Shown: positions 4,665 through 5,135 of the stretch, in pieces
Layout of the letters: each line of letters begins with the position of its first letter
Position numbering within the stretch: the first letter of the stretch is position 1
Assembly: GCA_030646745.1 (NCBI GenBank)
Contig: JAUSKV010000055.1
Span: 1-5,135 of the forward strand
Origin: Sulfurimonas sp.
Lineage (GTDB): Bacteria > Campylobacterota > Campylobacteria > Campylobacterales > Sulfurimonadaceae
Reading direction: 5' to 3'
Length of the DNA stretch: 5,135 nucleotides
Program-made: the position numbers and the translations under genes
The notes under the pieces: generated by a model
What the model saw: the letters and a program-made list of their open reading frames with translations, nothing else
Told to the model about the DNA's origin: nothing
The model's database searches: none

Positions 4665-5135
4665 CTAAACTCCTTTTATATTTTTGAAATTATCTTTAAT
4701 ATGCTCAACTTCATAGCGATAAATAGTAGGGTGCTGAGCATATATGGAGGGATTCGCACCCGCTTTCATGCTAAGATGCTCCAAAAATTGCTCAGGATGA
4801 GGAAGCTGCTCCCAAACTTGAGGCAAGAAAGTTCCTTGATAGGAGCCATGTTTTAAGATAAGCCCATCGACAAAGGGTCTCACTTTTTTTAGTAAATCAT
4901 CATAATCTTTATACTCTAAAATTGTCGGCTCACTCAAAACTGAGACTTCAAGTGTTAAATTTCCAAGTTCACGACTGCTTAGCGGAGTAAACCTAGGGTC
5001 ACCGAATGCCGCTGAAACGGCATTATGCAATACATCATCCAGCAGAGTTCTGTGAGGAATAATAGAACCGATACAGCCGCGTAACTGATTATCATAGTTT
5101 AAAGTGACAAACACCGCACCATTGTTATTTAAAAA
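4665..5135 (-). CDS. amrA: AMMECR1-domain protein, AmmeMemoRadiSam system protein A (N-terminus beyond window)
   Basis: The C-terminal 156 residues are present. The frame stays open to the right edge (FLNNNGAVFVTL), so the GTG at 5114 is only an internal valine codon and not the start; roughly the first 30 residues are outside. AMMECR1 hallmarks, in fragment numbering, are GAVFVTL (6-12), the signature LRGCIGS (18-24), HNAVSAAFGDPRFTPL (37-52), LTLEVSVLSEP (60-70), VDGLILKHGSYQGTFLPQVWEQLP split as VDGLILKHG (89-97) and GTFLPQVWEQLP (101-112), and LEHLSMKAG (118-126). The signature cysteine is retained. In bacteria and archaea this domain occurs with a MEMO protein and a radical SAM enzyme; the first two are adjacent here. 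The radical SAM gene may lie beyond the right edge or elsewhere. The molecular role is unproven. Confidence 0.92.
   Translation of the reverse strand, partial: FLNNNGAVFVTLNYDNQLRGCIGSIIPHRTLLDDVLHNAVSAAFGDPRFTPLSSRELGNLTLEVSVLSEPTILEYKDYDDLLKKVRPFVDGLILKHGSYQGTFLPQVWEQLPHPEQFLEHLSMKAGANPSIYAQHPTIYRYEVEHIKDNFKNIKGV
4670..4675 (-). promoter_or_regulatory. Shine-Dalgarno AAGGAG for the MEMO gene
   Basis: A strong AAGGAG lies within the last codons of the AMMECR1 gene, 7 nt before ATG 4662. It fixes the MEMO start and shows tight coupling of the pair. Confidence 0.75.

Noticed and set aside
4333..4668. Plus-strand ORF of 111 codons
   Set aside because: It is antisense to the MEMO gene, whose family motifs are clear throughout.
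4665..5114. GTG at 5114 as the start of the AMMECR1 gene
   Set aside because: The frame continues upstream to the edge with family-typical residues (GAVFVTL), so the GTG is an internal valine codon and the gene is cut by the window.

Overview
The window is AT-rich chromosomal DNA. Short intergenic gaps, AT-rich promoter regions with extended -10 boxes, and the character of the encoded proteins suggest a Campylobacterota (epsilonproteobacterial) bacterium of the Sulfurimonas type. That placement is inferred by eye and was not tested by a search. No rRNA, tRNA, CRISPR array or mobile element was seen.

Left part (1-1291, minus strand): a 52-residue ORF with a Sec signal peptide starts at 1291 behind a good Shine-Dalgarno. 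It ends in TAG at 1133-1135. After two more codons, in the same frame, a long ORF begins (ATG at 1126) and runs off the left edge without a stop (375 codons visible). This second part has a canonical EF-hand calcium loop, a second degenerate loop, and a helical, charged region with an internal repeat. The simplest reading is one secreted calcium-binding protein gene interrupted by an in-frame amber codon. Two translationally coupled genes remain possible.

Middle left (1292-1753): mostly regulatory DNA, holding a tandem TGTTGCAA repeat, candidate promoters in both directions, and an unrecognised 55-codon minus-strand ORF (1466-1633) with its own extended -10 box.

Centre (1754-3853, plus strand): a two-gene cluster. 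An RhlE-type DEAD-box RNA helicase with a lysine-rich tail is followed 12 nt later by truC, the tRNA pseudouridine-65 synthase. Both act in RNA metabolism and are probably co-transcribed.

Right part (3877-5135, minus strand): two components of the AmmeMemoRadiSam system. An AMMECR1-domain protein (component A, N-terminus outside the window) lies 2 nt upstream of a MEMO-family protein (component B) with its putative metal ligands intact. The partner radical SAM protein is not in the window. The system is widespread in bacteria and archaea, but to my knowledge its biochemical role is unsettled. The truC and MEMO genes converge with only 23 bp between them.
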